Shown: positions 5,973 to 6,214 of the stretch, piece by piece | Layout of the letters: each line of letters starts with the position of its first letter | How positions within the stretch are numbered: the first letter of the stretch is position 1 | Assembly: GCA_030045215.1 (NCBI GenBank) | Contig: JASIBJ010000359.1 | Span: forward strand, 1-6,214 | DNA: 6,214 nucleotides | Reading direction: 5' to 3' | Source of the DNA: Streptosporangiaceae bacterium | GTDB lineage: Bacteria > Actinomycetota > Actinomycetes > Streptosporangiales > Streptosporangiaceae | Notes under the pieces: model-generated | What the model was told of the DNA's origin: nothing | Seen by the model: the letters and a program-made list of their open reading frames with translations, nothing else | Databases searched by the model: none | Translations under genes and position numbers: made by a program

Positions 5973-6102
5973 CGAGGGCCAGCACCACGATCCTGAACAC
6001 CACCGCCACCATCGCGACCACCAGGTAGGCCCACATTCCGAGCATGCCGACGCGCCGGCCGGTCGACATCGGTGCCGGCGTCAGCATCGCCAGCGCCGGC
6101 AT
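5965..6102 (-). CDS. Small single-helix membrane protein, 45 residues
   Basis: From the ATG at 6102 this encodes a short polar N-terminus (with PMSTGRRVG) followed by one strongly hydrophobic helix at about residues 20-43 (WAYLVVAMVAVVFRIVVLAL), ending GH. The two arginines just before the helix predict an inside N-terminus; one arginine lies within the helix. AAGGAG at 6117-6112 lies 9 bases before this ATG. The frame is open further, with a GTG at 6195 and no stop to the window edge, but the extra 31 or more residues are polar and arginine-rich with no supported start. The 45-residue form is therefore preferred. Internal ATGs at M6 or M12 are possible alternatives without as good a binding site. 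I do not recognise the family and assign no function. It is convergent with the MATE gene, 6 bases between stops. Confidence 0.62.
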   Translation of the reverse strand: MPALAMLTPAPMSTGRRVGMLGMWAYLVVAMVAVVFRIVVLALGH

Positions 6103-6214
6103 TCGCCAGTTCTCCTTGCCGGCTGCGGTATCCGACGCCGCCGCGCGTTCGCGCCGCCTCGTGCCGCCGGTGCCCACCGGCCCGGCCAGCAGCACCGGGC
6201 CAGCCCGAGTGGGG
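6103..6214. other. Right-edge sequence without an assignable gene
   Basis: Apart from the ribosome binding site, I see no gene or regulatory element here. On the - strand the reading frame of the small membrane protein stays open to the edge, so an N-terminally longer protein cannot be fully excluded. Confidence 0.4.
6112..6117 (-). promoter_or_regulatory. Ribosome binding site of the small membrane protein gene
   Basis: The - strand reads AAGGAG, 9 bases upstream of the ATG at 6102. This is the main reason for preferring the 45-residue start over the longer reading frame. Confidence 0.65.

Noticed and set aside
4917..5996. Open frame of 359 codons on the + strand inside the MATE gene
   Set aside because: Arg/Gly-rich frame-shifted shadow of the MATE gene without any coherent domain.
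6103..6195. N-terminal extension of the small membrane protein to GTG at 6195
   Set aside because: No ribosome binding site visible before the GTG, polar arginine-rich residues, and a better AAGGAG-supported ATG at 6102. It cannot be excluded fully because the frame is open to the edge.

Overview
The window is high-GC throughout, with strong GC bias at third codon positions, GTG and TTG starts, purine-rich ribosome binding sites and many 4-base gene overlaps. Its proteins resemble actinobacterial families: an alpha-methylacyl-CoA racemase very like mycobacterial MCR, a P450-type 3-cysteine ferredoxin, and a DinF-like MATE transporter. An actinomycete chromosome is the best fit. I see no mobile element, CRISPR array, tRNA or rRNA.

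Region 1 (1-2466, + strand) is a tightly packed redox operon that enters from the left edge. It holds the C-terminus of a probable ApbE-type FAD:protein FMN transferase, then a six-helix di-heme ferric-reductase-like membrane protein, a NuoF/RnfC-like FMN and Fe-S protein with an SLBB domain, and a small [3Fe-4S]-type ferredoxin. All three junctions are 4-base overlaps (GTGA, ATGA, ATGA). I infer a compact transmembrane electron-transfer module. Cytosolic reductant would pass through the NuoF-like protein and ferredoxin to the inner and outer hemes, and on to an extracytoplasmic protein carrying covalent FMN. That FMN-bearing partner is not in the window. A strong hairpin at 2521-2557 closes the operon.

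Region 2 (2577-3272, - strand) encodes a small secreted protein with a signal peptide and four cysteines, of no family I can name. It is convergent with the redox operon. Its 5' side faces a 183-base divergent spacer that contains a markedly AT-rich patch.

Region 3 (3456-5958, + strand) is a two-gene unit: an alpha-methylacyl-CoA racemase / family III CoA-transferase with all MCR catalytic positions, overlapping by 8 bases a MATE efflux protein that starts with TTG. Together they suggest branched-chain or sterol-type acyl-CoA metabolism next to an exporter, though no functional link is proven.

Region 4 (5965-6102, - strand) encodes a 45-residue single-helix membrane protein with a good ribosome binding site. 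It is convergent with the MATE gene. The two stop codons lie in, and pair with each other within, one short hairpin. The last 112 bases contain nothing I can assign.
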